Shown: positions 12,925-26,221 of the stretch, in pieces
How the letters are laid out: each line of letters opens with the position of its first letter
How positions within the stretch are numbered: position 1 is the stretch's first letter
From: Luscinia megarhynchos
Taxonomy: Eukaryota > Chordata > Aves > Passeriformes > Turdidae
Direction: 5' to 3'
NCBI GenBank assembly: GCA_034336665.1
Contig: CM067566.1
Location: forward strand, 23,962,330-24,026,329
Length of the DNA: 64,000 nt
The notes under the pieces: generated by a model
Told to the model about the DNA's origin: nothing
What the model saw: the letters and a program-made list of their open reading frames with translations, nothing else
Databases searched by the model: none
Position numbers and translations under genes: made by a program

Positions 12925-15900
12925 GAATACACATTTCTGGCCACATCAACCCAACACAACCATACAAGTGGTCAGTGCAAGACAAACATAGAAATCCGCT
13001 TTGATTTTGCTGTTCAGACCCTACCCTCAGTGCAGGAAATGATAGTTTAGTGCTGAAAGGTATGGCTCGATGTCCTTGTTGCTTTGCCTTGCAACACAAC
13101 TTTGTGTCTACATAACACCACAGAGGTAGTGTGATATTACAGAATGGGTTTCTATACCACTACAAAAACAGCAACTGAACTGCCAGCACCTTACACTAAA
13201 GACTACCAGTTCATGACCACTGTGCTGGATTTTCTTTTCTTTCCATTTCATAGACTTCATAGGCTCTCGGTAGAGTCTGAATCCTTTGAGTGTCTCAAGA
13301 ACAGCACCAACCAGGGAAGGTGTCAACTGAGGATTGATTCTGTGGTCATGAACAACGACCCCTCTTATTCCAAACACTAAAAGAAATGACCTGTGAAGAT
13401 GGAAAGAGACAAGGTTTTATTTTTTCAGGCTGAGATGAATGCCTAACTCCATTGGATTCTTTCAGGAGCAGCAGAAAGGAATGAGTAGAGTGCTTGTAAG
13501 TGCCATAAGACACCATACCTCTTATTGAACAACTGTATTAGAAATGATGAGAAAATTATTGTCTCTCTGATTCCCACAGTAGGAGTGCAAGTTCTATATA
13601 TTCTGTAACAAAGATTTCTGAGGTAGTCATGAACTTGTATCAAAAAATGAAGGGTGTTATTAGAGATAACTGTAGGGGAAAAGATAGTTCATATAAACAT
13701 TCCAAGCCTTTGATCAGAGTCACATACTGCAATGTGCTAGTTACCTGTACAGTACAGTGTGGCTGTGTTGGAGGAGAGGCTGCCCCAAAAATTCACAGTT
13801 TTAATCTCAGACATAAATGGTGGTTGTAGTCTCACACGAATGTGCACTGGGTACCTGTCTTGGAGTAGAGTGTTTGTAGCTAACAAGTCTGAGTCTAATT
13901 TTACATGTCTCTGAAAAATCTTAAGCAGAAATAAAATCTTGCTCAGATCAGGGAACACAGCAATGAGGTACCCTCACAAAAAATGCTATGAACAATATGA
14001 AAGAGAATAATAACAATAAAAAAGCAGATATAATTTGTTTTGGATTTTTTCCTGGAGCCTGGCAGAGAACCTTACCCAGAGGGAAAGCTTTCTATCACCA
14101 ATAAAACTGGTCATTTCTGTGACATGAAAATACCTTTGCATTATTTGAGCATTTGAAACAATCTTTAGTGTATTTGGATTTATTTGCAGTTTTTTCTTTC
14201 TCTGTCATGCTAGTAATTTGAATACAAAAATAAAAACTTTTTAGAGATTTTAGCTCATTTATTTTCTGGTTCTGTCCATTCACGGTTTCATTTTTCCCTC
14301 TGCCCTAACTTTTCTAATATAATGAAAAACTTCTCTGTGCTCTACTATGTAAGTAGGTTGCAAAAGGGCTCTGAATTTACATAAGTAGTGTATTCTCTAT
14401 ATAGCATGATTTTATATATTTTATATATATTTTATATATTTTATATTTCTCTTTATACATTCAATATCTGTTATGTCACAGTGAGTGTTATTTCTGAAGC
14501 ATGCAATCACTCACCAAAGTTATTTTAGGTGGGTTTTGTAATAACTGTTCTGTACATTTGATACCACCATCGATTGTAGAAGCAACCCTGAACATACCAT
14601 CATTGCAGGTTTCCCTATTATAATACTTTCAAATGGAGTAATTTCATGTTACTTAGTGTTATCCTATTTCTTTCAGAGGAATAAGCTTCCAAAGGTGTGT
14701 TTCATCTCTGCCAAAAAGCAGAGTGCAGGGAAAATTATGATTTCTGCACAGCACATGACTGAATATAACATAATACAGCCTTCAAGGAAAGAGTTAATCC
14801 CAGAGACCACGTAAAGAAAGAGCTGAAAATGTGCCTGGCTTTTGAGAACAGAACAAAAATGAAGGGATGCTTTTCACATAGATGGAGTTGAAAAAAAACC
14901 CTACTGTTTTTTTCACAGGACAAGAGGATAAACTCTGAAGAAGCAGTTATTTGATGGGCTAGGGTTCCTGTGGAAAAGCCTGATTAGAGATGACATCTTT
15001 GTGTAGATGAAAGGAGACCATGTTCTCTTCTTTATCCACTTGGCTATCTGCATTGGTACTGAGGCAAAAAAATCAGACTACGTGCAAAGGGAGCTGCTGA
15101 AGTAATATTCTCTTCCAAAGCAGAGGTCAAGAGTCTTGATATGTGACAATATTACTGTAATAATGGGAAAAGTGGTATCCACTGTCAAAGTAAGTGACAT
15201 CTTTCTAGCTTAACTAATAACAAATTAAGTGTGGCTATTCTAGTTTTTGTGGAAAAGACATTACTTTGTGAGAAAAAGGAGTCAGATCCTGGGCCAGTAT
15301 TCTTGCAGTGATGATGCCAGAAAATAGATTTTGAAAACAAAGAATTGTAATTCAATCCTTTCAGGTCTTAATATCAAAACTGAGTGTTTCAACTGTGAGA
15401 TAGGATTTGAGGATGCAACCATTTGGATGCACCAAATAGTCTCCTACTATTTACCTTTTTTGGGCAGCTCACAGATACAGCTCATGAAGAGGTGATGACA
15501 GAACTAAGATCCATATAAATCCCTTGAAAACATTAATAACATTTCAATACATAAAATTTCACAGTGTTAACACCACATTTTCCATGTTGTGTTTGAGACA
15601 TATCACCATGAAATTAAAACATGTGTTTTCAGAGCAAAATAGATAAGTCAAATTTGCTGGGATCCTGTGATATGTGAATATGTATTTCTATGTATAGTGT
15701 TCCACAGACTATACAATCTGTTCATTTGCATAAAAATATTTCAAGAGATTTCCAGTTAGGTCAAAAGTCCTTAGTCTTTAGTTAAGCCTTTAACTTTTCT
15801 CTGTGTCACAGCAACCATGACTTTGAAACCTTGTTCATAACTGTAGTTTAATCTAAACTGGACAGCCTGGATTGTCCATTTTATTTCCCAAAGATTATTG

Positions 15901-17925
15901 CTTCCCAAGCAGAATTATTGTTTGAGCTGCAATAAATATGGTGTCTTCTGAGCTTGACTGCTTGCATATGGTTTTGAAAATAAGTCTTGTAGATTCTGTC
16001 TTCTTGCATTACAACAATATGAGGAATTGACGTTAACAGCTCTGAAAAAAATGGGGTTTTGAGTGTTCCCCTACTGCATGTGGCATCACCTTGCATCAAG
16101 CCTTCAAATCATTGAAGCAAATGTACACTATGCATAAAAAATTTTAATAAAATGGGTAGGAATTTTAGAATAAATCAGAATGTAAAAGAATAGGTGATTT
16201 TTTAACATACAGGGTGCTATCTTGTGCATGAAACAAACTGAAGAATAACTTATTCCCACTTTAATATATCTTAATTGAATTTCTCTAAGTCTTTATAGGT
16301 TAGAAGAGGTACATCCTTATGCATGTTACTTCTCCACTGACTGTGTTCTTTAGACTGATTGTAAAAGAGTCCTTTTATGGTGTATTTAAGGGATTACTTG
16401 GTTTTGCTGAAAATTTAGGTCACTTTCAGAAGGCCCTGGTGGCTAAGTCCCATTCTGTGTTTTGATAGTAAATTTTGATTGTACATTCATAGAATATACT
16501 ACTCTAAATTAATCCATCTGTCCTTAACTATCCCAGAGCATCTTCTTCTTTCTGAGGTTCAACACAGATTTTCCATGCAGTTGTAATTCCTACATCTTAA
16601 AAGAAAATAAAGAGACCTCAGTCTCTGCCACCTGCCTTAAGCAGAGCTGCATATCTGCCTTCAGCTGTGCTGAGATTATGTCTCATTTGGAAACTGGCAA
16701 ATCTGTCACTTATCTTGTCTTTCAAACTAGTGCCAGGAATGTGCTCCACAAGAAAATATTTATTTTTGTGTGTGTTTGTGCATTTTGTGGTGACCATGTC
16801 CTTTACTTGATGAAGGAAGATAAAGTGTTACTTTGGTTTCCAACAATGAATTAAGACTACCAGTAAAAAAATTTATGTCTTTCTCCATGACACAGGAGGT
16901 TGAAGGGGCACAAGGCTTCCAAGGGAAAAATCTGGCTTTGTAATTAACACAGAAAAATGAATATTTTTTTGTCAGGTCAGTTACTTGACAGAGCACAGCA
17001 AAACGAATTGTTCTTTTCTCACTTTACTGTGGCTTTGGAGAGGGCATGAATTTTGTTGGCTGGTGTCTAACTCAAAATTTTGATATGCCTTAGGCATCTT
17101 AAATTATATTGCCGACTTTAATGCATTTAATGATGCTTTGAAAATTATATTTCTACTTTACCTGACAAGGAAATAAGTCTCCTAAAGGCTTCTGTTAGTT
17201 ACTGGCAAAATCCCTCTATGGAGTTTGAGAATGCTGAGAGTGATAATATGATAATATTCATTCCAGCCTCTCCTAAAATCGAATTGTTTCCTGATAAAAA
17301 ACATTGCATTACAAGAGTTCTGCTCTTCTGAAAAGTTCACCCATACTATGCATTCAAATAAAGAAGGAGGTTTGAATATGAAGCATTTTAAAATTATATT
17401 CATGCCCTAGCTACTTGGTTTTGATGTATTTCTTGGAGCTCAGACCAAAGGAAGGGAATTTACAATGTCTTGTCTAAATGGTTCCTGGGAGCCTCACCAG
17501 CCTTACTATTCTGCACATTAGAAGCTGTCTGAAATTTGGAATTCAAAACACTTTTAACAAAAATAGATTTCAGAAAATTGTCAAGGATAAATTTTCACAC
17601 TTCCCTGCTTCTTTAAGCAGACTTGTGGGGGTTTTGTATATCAAGATACACTACTGTTATCTGAAGGAAGGGATTTTTTTAGGTAAAACTCTCAGCTATG
17701 ATTACCATTAAAAAGTTTGTTAGCCTCACAAACCAAATAAATTCATCTTTATATATACAGCTGGAATCTACATGGCTTTATTTGAACAAGTTTTAAAGTT
17801 ATTTTGTACCAAACCACAAAACAATATAATGCATTTTATGTAATTAATATTTCAGGCTAAATGCATAAACAGTCTAAGAAGCAGGGAGCAGAAATTAATG
17901 CCTTCTTTTCAGTAAATGTCCTCAC
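12925..17925. other. non-coding DNA, no gene seen
   Basis: No repeat family was recognised apart from a TTTTATATA-type tract near 14.4 kb. Open frames at 13,108-13,380 on both strands overlap each other and do not resemble known proteins. The interval has the same low-CpG, AT-rich character as most of the window. Confidence 0.55.
14409..14447. repeat. TTTTATATA tandem tract
   Basis: Four to five imperfect copies of a TTTTATATA-like unit occur in a row. This is an AT-only microsatellite of variable-unit type, likely unstable in length. Isolated TATA-box matches within it should not be read as promoters. Confidence 0.8.
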
Positions 17926-18091
17926 TGAGGGGTCACCAGACCTCATTCTTTCAAGCACTTCTTGATCACATAAGTCCTTAATTATTTCCAAAAGTGATTG
18001 AATTTCAACAGGAACTTGTGGGTCAGGGTACTGCCCCAGCTGCTGGAAATACAGATCTGTCACTGTGAAGGAATTCGAACATAGGTAAGAG
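17926..18091 (-). CDS. candidate coding exon, unknown protein
   Basis: On the minus strand a pyrimidine tract ending TTTTTTATAG is followed by an open frame that reads past a possible donor (TCA|GTGAGG) 166 bases later. The frame encodes a protein-like stretch around TVTDLYFQQLGQYPDPQV, followed by a predicted helical part (QSLLEIIKDLCDQEVLERM). Its composition, with Pro, Asp, Glu and Gln in a mixed order, is unlike the Phe/Ser/Lys-rich chance frames nearby. The whole stop-free frame spans 17857-18123. I do not recognise the family, no partner exon was found on this strand, and a chance frame of 88 codons is possible. It could also be a relic of a retrocopy. Confidence 0.25.
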
Positions 18092-18123
18092 CTATAAAAA
18101 AGGATGGGAAGAAGCATTGTCAT

Positions 18124-21100
18124 GCTCTCTTGGTTCTTTCATTATTTAGAATAAGTAAAAATTAACAATTGCCCCTCTGAGGGATTTTTTCATTCTATTT
18201 TGAAGACAATAGTCAGGGCTGCAATTCTGAAGCAAACTTTCTGAACTCCAAAGGATGCTGAAAATAATGATTGACACCAAACTCAGGGTTCAAGAGAACA
18301 GCTACAGTTTTTCACCCCTGGGATCAGTTACAATACTTATTTTCCCAGGGCAAGTGTCTTTTTGTTTTATCTAACTCAAAGCATTTTGAGTCTAAGCTAA
18401 ACCTCTTCACTGATTGCAGTGAACATTCAATCACAGTTGTAGGTTTTACCTCTAAACATTACTCTAAAGGATGTTGGCTAAGTGTATAAATATTGTTTTC
18501 TCAAAATCACAGTGGATTATACCATACTGCCTCTGGAGCACATAATCTATTTATTTTAAGACAGTAACTTCCATATGAAAAAAACAAAACAAAAGACTGT
18601 TCAGAACATATTTTCCCCCTCTTATTCACTCTTTCCTCACAGTTCTGTTAAAAAAAAATAAATTACTGTGTAAATTTTTTCATGTGGGAAATTGTTTTGA
18701 ATTTTGAAGGGCTTAGTCCTTGGAAAGTATATCTAGATCATATTTTGGTGTGTATTAGATCTTTTCTCCTTATTTTATCTGTGTTGAAAATCTAGCCTTA
18801 TTTTAAAGAAAAGATTGGTTATTGTTCAAATGAAGATTGGTGGACATACAAATTGTTATTTTTCATAAATGATATGAGAAGCAAGAGAATGTGACAATGC
18901 TTCATCTCATCCCTTTTTATGCCACTTATCCATGTTCAACTCACATTTTTTTTCCTTGTATCTTTTTGTTTGTATCCTCTTCTATTCTCTTTCACTCTTT
19001 TTTTTTTTCTTCAACTAAGAAGTTTAAAGGTGTAAAAAAAAGCTTCCTAGAGGTTACTTCATCCCATTTTTCCATGCTAACAGACTAACCACCAACTTAT
19101 ACAGACTTCATATCTTCATATCTTTCAGTCTTGATTGCTTCATTTTATGCCATGTTGCATAAAAGGCAGGAAAGGAGAAAAGAAAGGAGGAAAGAAGAAT
19201 GGTTCTATAACTGTATTTGTGCTAAGAATTTTAATTTTTACTAGCTAGCCCAAGAGTGCTGCTCATCTCTAAAAACAGTTTTGCAGCACTTTCTAATCAA
19301 CTGTTGCACTGCACTGTCAGTATTACTCCTCAATAGTTCCTAAAAATTCTCTCTTCAGGGAAAATGGGATAAGGCTTCTTCATTTTCTGGAAAATGTTCT
19401 ACATCTCTGAATATTTGGATCCCTTTTTAGATCTGCTCTCAAAATGAATGTCAGGAAGAGAACCTGGGTCTTGCTTCAAGACCCAAAATTGTGGTAAATG
19501 ACTATTATCTGAGAAGACATCTCAGATACTTGGTATCTGAAGAAAAATCTGTAGTAATCTGGGAAGTGTCTGACAGACAGGGAAGCCTACCACAAAACCC
19601 AGTAGAGTGCTCCTTGAAAGAGGGAAATTATTCTTCAATTTCATTTGTTCTGCATAAGTTTTGCTTGTAATGGTGCAACCACCTAGCAAACAATTTGTCA
19701 ACACCTATATGTACAAAATGCACTCTATACTGTTCAGTGGTTTATCACTATAATCAATGAAGTATTATAGGGGCAGAACTGCAGGAGAATGCATCAGTCC
19801 TTGTTATTAGCCTAGCACCACCCTGCAAAACATTTGTCAGGCTTTCATTAATCACTTCTGTGCAAATTATAAAAAGTAACATTTTCTTGGTAGATTTTAT
19901 CTTATCTTTCTCCATTTTACTTTAATATTAATATGGATCTGGACTGTTTCTATAGGAAGTAGTATTAGAGATGCTAATCATGGCTATTCACCCAGAGGTT
20001 ATGGTTGATAATCATAAAAATGCTGATGAAGCATCTTCTGAACTTTTGTTCAGTAGATTTTATTACTCCTATTCACAGCAGTTACTGAATAAATTATGTT
20101 CATGGATTTAAGAGTGCACTGATGCTGGGCGTTAATTCGTGCTTATTGTAGGAACTTGCAAAATATATTCTTGATAAAGTGACCAAAAAGTAGGAGTGAA
20201 TAGTTTTTGGGTTTGGTGAAGTATTGATCAAACAAACCATTGATTCTTTTTACAGCAATTTTTGGTGAAATACAAATTAACAGTGTGAAGAGTTCAGCAT
20301 ATATATCTTTGGGAATAATAAAGAGGAGCTATTCTACATTACTGTTAATGATCTGATGAGAAAAATAAATCTTCTTAACAGTCATATTTGGGAACTATAA
20401 ATCAAAAGAACAGAAGCTGGGGGAAGGGAAATGAATCATAGGTATGTGCAAATATTTTAAAGAGGACATTTTTTCTCGTCTTTTAAAATAAAAAGCTGAA
20501 ATCAATTTTGTCAACATCTCATTATTTGAAAGAATCCTGAGGTGTTAAGAAGAGCAGCTGTAATGCTGATTTCTTTGCAGCTCCCAGGATCTGGGATGAG
20601 AACTTAAGTTAGTGTATCTTTATATCATCATACATTATTATCCTTTTCTGGTTCTGATTTTTTTTCCCCAAAAGAACCTCCTCTACCTCTGTTGTTTAGG
20701 TATCTATAGGTACCTTTTTCTTCAAGCTCATATGAGTCTCAAACTCCATTGCCTATGATTTACTCAATCTCTCTTGCAGGAAGGAAGACTGACCAACATC
20801 TTAAAGAATGGAGAGTAAAATGCATGTAAATGGAATTTTCTTTTTAAAATATTTTGGATTCAGTATAACATTTTATAAATGAAGAAAACTCTCTTCTTTC
20901 TATATTTTTCAAGGAAAGACTGAGAATTTTGGAAACTTTTGCCTATTCATTTGAATTCAGAAATCTGTTATTCATGAAGAACAAGCAAAGCCTTTCCCCA
21001 AAACTTGTTCTGCTGTTGGCTCACTACTTTCTGCCTACAGTTAAAACAACAGTAAACTGAAAATAAGGATGTTCCTTCTTGGTTGCAGAAATATATATTT

Positions 21101-21589
21101 ACACTTGTTTGGCTAAATTCCTGAATGAATCCAGTGCTTCTATTACTGTAAGCCTGGATGTAGTTATGGTAAACCAATGCTGGGAATATCAGATTCCTTC
21201 TACCTCCTTTTACCACATGCTGCAGGATCAGGGAAATACCATGCAGGCTAAAGATTGGGAAGCTCCTTTTTGTTCTACTTTGGGTTACTTTATAATAAAA
21301 AGGAAGATTTTAAATTAAAATTTCAGCATTAAAACATATCTCCTTCCAGTGATAGACATGGTTAAGTTCCTTCTCTTAGTGAAGAAAATTTAAGCCACCA
21401 AGTACTTCAGAAAATTGCCTTATGAATCAGCTAAAAACATTATTGCATTGACCCATGTAATATTATGAAAATAGAGTAGCAGTTGTTCAGAACTAAATTT
21501 TTCCTACAATTTAAAAAAATTAGATATTTTGAAGATCTCCTCGTGTATTGAAATCTTAAAGCAATTTAACAAATATTTACCTTTGAAAA
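18124..21589. other. AT-rich non-coding DNA, no gene seen
   Basis: The stretch contains short purine-rich and T-rich runs (for example a GGAAAGGAG-type run near 19,165-19,200) but no recognised element. All open frames are below 83 codons and have chance composition. Confidence 0.6.
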
Positions 21590-21735
21590 GCTTTCCACAG
21601 CTGTTCCTCAGTGCTCTTTCCTGACAAGGAACAAATAGTCTAACAAATGGCCCAGAACTGGACACAGCACTCCTGGTGTGCCTCACCAGGGCTGAGCAGA
21701 GGGGCAGGATCACCTCCAGTGATCTCCAGAGCTGC
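21590..21735 (-). mobile_element. CR1 LINE internal scrap
   Basis: The plus strand carries GGCCCAGAACTGGACACAGCACTCC, then a GGTGTGCCTCACCAGGGCTGAGCAGAGGGGCAGGATCACCTCC-type block. This is the reverse complement of the ORF2 segment that follows the reverse-transcriptase core in CR1. Both ends fade into unrelated AT-rich DNA, so the piece is an isolated internal fragment of an old insertion. Boundaries are accurate to a few tens of bases at best. Confidence 0.8.
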
Positions 21736-22674
21736 AGTGCTCCAAAGTACCACAGTAATTATAAATATATGTGTATTAATGCAGGAAGAAAAAAGATTTC
21801 CATGTTGAGAATTGTATTGCCTATGATAATTTCAACTCCTTAGTAAGGATTGAAATATTTACCTGCTGATATCATAATAGCTTATGATATTATTTTTTTC
21901 TATAGCAGATGTTTTTTAAAATCTTAGCCTGATCCTTTGTAAAGATGATTCAAAATTGTTAAATTGGTTTAAAAAGACGTTGATTTCAAGCCAGATTTCA
22001 AAAATTGTAAATATATACAACAAAGAACAAAAATAGAAAAAAAAATTACTCTGTCTAGGACCTCCTTCAAGTCCTTTCACTCTGTTTCCCCTGTAGACTC
22101 CTTAAAAAAACTAGTATTGTTATGAAAAGTTGGCTATTTGGATATTCAAGACTAAATAAATACTCTGGTAACTAGAAATGCTAAAAAGAAAGAAATGAGA
22201 CACTAAAAATTTAAAAACAAACAAACAAAACTTTTTCTTCAGCATGTCCTGCCAGTATTTACTTTTCAAATTAATCAATTTGTATCTCTGAAAATCTGTC
22301 AAAATAGCTGTCTGTAGGGAAATAACCCTCTTTCCTTACTATTTAGTGTGACATATTATAGGTGGTGGTACTCACAGATACTCACAGAGCCACACCTAAA
22401 GTTTTATACAGACATCCCTGTTCTCTGGTCAGACATTTGTGCAGCATTAAACTGGTTTGAAACTGTGCTCCAAATACATAGAGATCCAACCTTTAATGGA
22501 TCACATAACAGCTGGAGCTTTATAGAAGGCATGAATAATGAGGATTGAGCAACTGGAATTACTGATATGATTATGAATATCTTATGATGGATAATTATCT
22601 GCACAAAGAGCCCATATAATACAATAACTCTGTCCAAGGGGCCCCAGCTTGTCTTTAATGTGACAATAATGTTC
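21736..22674. other. AT-rich non-coding DNA, no gene seen
   Basis: No repeat family or exon was recognised. Short ACTCACAGAT direct repeats occur near 22,372. Frames at 22,348-22,637 on both strands are overlapping and unrecognised. Confidence 0.55.
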
Positions 22675-22805
22675 AGTACTTTACTTTTATGAAGCTCTTT
22701 CTAAACACTAACTAATTAATTAACAACACTCCTGTGAGGTGCCTTGAGCTTCATTTGTGACACCTACAGAGGTCAAGTCACAGTTTCCCTGGCCCACAGT
22801 GGGAG
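22675..22805 (-). mobile_element. MIR-class SINE relic
   Basis: The plus strand reads as a decayed reverse complement of a MIR-type core-SINE: a TTTAC...AGCTCTTT segment, AACTAATTAATTAACAACACTC, CTGTGAGGTG, then TTCATTTGTGA, AGAGGTCAAGTCACAG and GCCCACAGTGGGAGG. These correspond in order to the MIR blocks for 'ACCCTGTGAGGTAGG', 'AAACTGAGGCACAGAGAGGT' and 'CAAGGTCACACAG' on the reverse strand. Such old SINEs are sparse in bird genomes, so this is one of the oldest datable pieces of the window. An ancient related core-SINE is an alternative. Confidence 0.6.
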
Positions 22806-25204
22806 GGGATGGGAAGCTCTGCAGGACTGATCCTACAGAACAGCTGAAATAGATCTGGTGAATTTAAAATGCTTGCCTTCAAATCTGGTCCTTGAGCAAA
22901 CACAGGTAGCCTCAATAGCTCATACAGCTTGAATAAATAGTCCAGCCTCAAACACAGGGATGTTTAGCATTAAGGAGGAGGTGAAAAATTAGATTCATAC
23001 AAGACAAATGAGGGCAATACAGGAGAAATAGAAAATCCTAAAAGTCCTAAAAATCCTTAAATCCTAAAACTCCTTGGCCAATTGAAAATGTCATTACAGC
23101 AATTTTTAAAAAACTAAATTATTGAAATACAGATTATTGTCAGAGGTTTTTTCTTTTTGCATCAGGATGCAACAAGGAAAAGTCAATACAAGCTAGACTG
23201 TTTGTTTTGGACAAGTGGTGCAAAAGGTAGGTGGTGTTTCTGTGGCACATGAAGTCTCCTGAGATCCCAAGCAGCCTGCTAGAATTCAGGTTAAATAGTT
23301 CCAGGTACAAATTTACATGGTTGCTCATCTAAGTAAAGGCTGCTCTCCCAAGCAGCTTCTATCCTCCAATGGTAGGTAAAGCATAGCAAACACTTCTGGA
23401 AGTCACTTGGGAATAGTTCATGATTTCCTGTTTAGCCTGAGAAATAATTCTTGCTTTCTTACCTAGCTGGTATAGTAATAGAGGTTGTGTAGAGATGAAG
23501 GGAGAAATGTGTGTTTTAGATAGGTTTTTTTCCCCTTCAAATCAGGTTTAAGTTAGGAAGAGAGGGAGGATGGGGTTCAAGCATCTTGCTCCTGTGAAGA
23601 AAGCAGCTCAGCTGTATGAAAATGGAAATGAATCTTTATACACTTCAGAAAGCCTAAAAAATTCCATATCCTTTCATTTCACTCTTATGGGCAGTATTTT
23701 AGAGAAGAGATTAACAGAGTTCCTGCAGAGAAATGTGAACCAACTAAAGAAACAGTTAAATATTGACAGAACCATAATTAATGTGAAAATAATTAGTAGA
23801 AGATGACATTTAGTTTTGTGCTTACAAAGCTTTGTGAAACAGGAAAAAAGAAAAAAACCTCATTTGTAGAGAAGATGGTATGAACCAATAGGTATTACTT
23901 CATATAAGTCATATGAATATGACAATATAAATATTGCTTAATAAATTTTGGGTATTCATAATTTTTATTTGGAAAAAAAGTAGTTTGAAAAATTATAAGA
24001 ATGAAAAAAATTGATATGAATGAATTAAAACCCTGTTTACCAATACACAAAGAAGGGTGAGATCCTTTGTAAAACTTTATTTTGAGGGACACATATAATG
24101 CAAATTCATTATAACATTTAAATGAAACTACAGAAGGATGAGTAATGCTGCAAATTTAATTGAAGAAAGCAAAATGAGAAGTATCAAACCCAAAACAATT
24201 ACTGTTGACATAAATATGACCCATTCATAACTGTACACAATACTCAAAAAAACTTGTTGGTCTTCATATATGACTTAGAAGGTAAAAGGTGATAAAAAAG
24301 AAAGTTACTGACTGTGAAAATCTACTGTATTCTAGATTATTCCATAATACATGAGAAGGAATGAAAACTTTCTTTTTTATTTCAACAAATAATCCTGAAG
24401 AGAGCAACATTCATACAAAGCAGAGATATTTTTGAAGTGCAATTTTCCCTAACCAGGGAAAAAGAACATGCAATTTTTGCTCTATTTAGAAGGTAGAAAC
24501 TGATAAAAATGATCTAACTACTGTGCATATCTATTCTATTTTTGTCATATTATCTCGTATTTCACAGTGTGTCCTTGAAGATTTTAATTTGAAAGGACTG
24601 TAGCATTTAAAAAAATATTTTTGCCATCTTTGAAAAGAAAAAGGAAATACTGAAAGAAAACATTCTGGCATGAAGTAGCTTGCATTCTCTTGTTGGGTTG
24701 AAGCATTGTATTGAGGTCTTGACTGATCTTTAGCAGAATACAAAATATATTAATGTCAAAATTGAGGATAATAGTCAAAATGTTCTTGGCAAAAGAATAG
24801 GGACCTAAAATTACAGGGATTGGCCACCCTGAAGGAGAGAGAAATTGCAGCGAAATTTTTAATGGTTTTGGTTTTAAACTTCAGTAGAAGAGTTTCTAGA
24901 GAAAAGAAGAGGATGCCCTGCAACACTGGCTTGCTTTTCATTAAAGGAGGATAAGGACATATTCTGATTAGCAGGAGATATAATTAAAGGAATTCTGTAT
25001 TCTCAGAGGTCACAAGATCAGACTTTGATATGATCCCAAATGCAATCACTGAACAAGCCATTAGACATCTTATTTAAGGAAAATACATGAATGCTATAGC
25101 TGGTGATGCAATCGTATGGATTACACTCCTAATTATTTATATTATCTTCCTTTAAATTTTGTGGCATTAAAAAAATTTTCTTACAAAAAGGTGGGGGGGA
25201 AAGC
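22806..25204. other. AT-rich non-coding DNA, no gene seen
   Basis: The segment is mostly A/T with several AAAAA and TTTTT runs. The 78-codon frame at 23,570-23,806 is Lys- and Asn-rich and unrecognised. No repeat family was identified. Confidence 0.6.
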
Positions 25205-25296
25205 CCTTAGTACAGTCAACAATTAATTTAATGTTCCTTTTGAAGACCTTAGCATAGTCAACAATTAATTTAATGTTCCTTTTGAAGACCTTAGCA
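25205..25296. repeat. 42-bp tandem duplication
   Basis: Two head-to-tail copies of a 42-base unit beginning CCTTAG and ending TTTTGAAGA lie at 25205-25246 and 25247-25288, with a partial third start (CCTTAGCA) to 25296. The copies differ only in a few bases right after CCTTAG (TACAG against CATAG), so the duplication is recent. It may be length-polymorphic between individuals. Confidence 0.95.
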
Positions 25297-25897
25297 GCTT
25301 TCTAAAGCCTTACTATGAATCACAGGGAAGGGAAAAAAAATCAATTTGCATGTGGGGGGGTAGTTTTAATTTCATTTTCTTTTCCATTGACCCTTTCACT
25401 TTCTAGATCTCAGTGCATTCACCATGAAATATATTTCATTTAGTCTAAGCATGAGGACTCTTAATTATATTGGAGGACCTCTTAATTATATAATCTCCAA
25501 TAATGATGGAACTTCTTTTCATCTGAGACTAATCAAAGGTAAAAGAAGTCAGGGTCCACTTTGGAATTAAATTGTAATAGTTTTGTGCTCTAGTGACTTC
25601 TCACCAAGCAAATAATCCTGGAAGAACTGATGGCCTTCCTCGATACAATTTTAAGTTCTGAAAATTTCTTTTACACCAGGTGAATGTTCATTTTGTCTCC
25701 TTATTAATCTCTAATCATGCCTAGGGTGTTCCTTACAAACTCAGAAGGATGAGGAGACATAGCTATCAACCATGATCAATCACTCGAATTTCCCAGTGCT
25801 TCCCCTAAAAAGCAGCTACCAAAAATAAATGTTTCTTCAGATAATTTACATCTTAACCTTGCCTTTGTCAGGGTTTTTGATGTCCTAAGATGGAGAC
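25297..25897. other. non-coding DNA between repeats
   Basis: This interval holds a short interrupted duplication near 25,455-25,495, in which a CTCTTAATTATAT word is repeated beside GGAG/CTCC words that could pair. No gene or recognised repeat was seen in it. Confidence 0.55.
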
Positions 25898-26040
25898 TGG
25901 GCTGGTTTGGGATGGGGTAGGATTCATTTTCTTCATATTTGCTGGTATTGGTCTGTGGTTTAGATTTATGCTAAACCAGTGCTAAAAATACAGGGATACT
26001 GACCCAAGGGATATTCCAGACCTTATGGAGTCATTCTTAG

Positions 26041-26049
26041 GATATAAAG
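26041..26049 (+). promoter_or_regulatory. TATA-like box of the ERVL LTR
   Basis: GATATAAAG sits about 145 bases into the LTR, upstream of its poly-A signal, where the core promoter of this LTR group lies. Activity is not implied, because the copy is old. Confidence 0.5.
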
Positions 26050-26215
26050 CTGAGGGATGAAGAAGGAATGGGGATGTTTGGAGTGGTGGCACTTTGTGTT
26101 CCCAAGTCAGAATCACAGTGATGAAACCCTGGAGGTGGCTGAGCACCCTCCTGCCCATGGGAGGTGATGCAGGCACATGGAAGGATTTGTTTGCGTGCAT
26201 GGCTTTGTATTCCCT

Positions 26216-26221
26216 ATTAAA
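26216..26221 (+). terminator. LTR polyadenylation signal ATTAAA
   Basis: ATTAAA lies within CCCTATTAAACTGCC, a conserved position in this LTR group. It marks the R/U5 side of the element and is the best supported poly-A signal in the window. Confidence 0.7.

Noticed and set aside
12749..13099. 116-codon minus-strand frame
   Set aside because: More than half lies inside the family-A LTR, it has no retroviral motif, and its end runs into unrelated flank.
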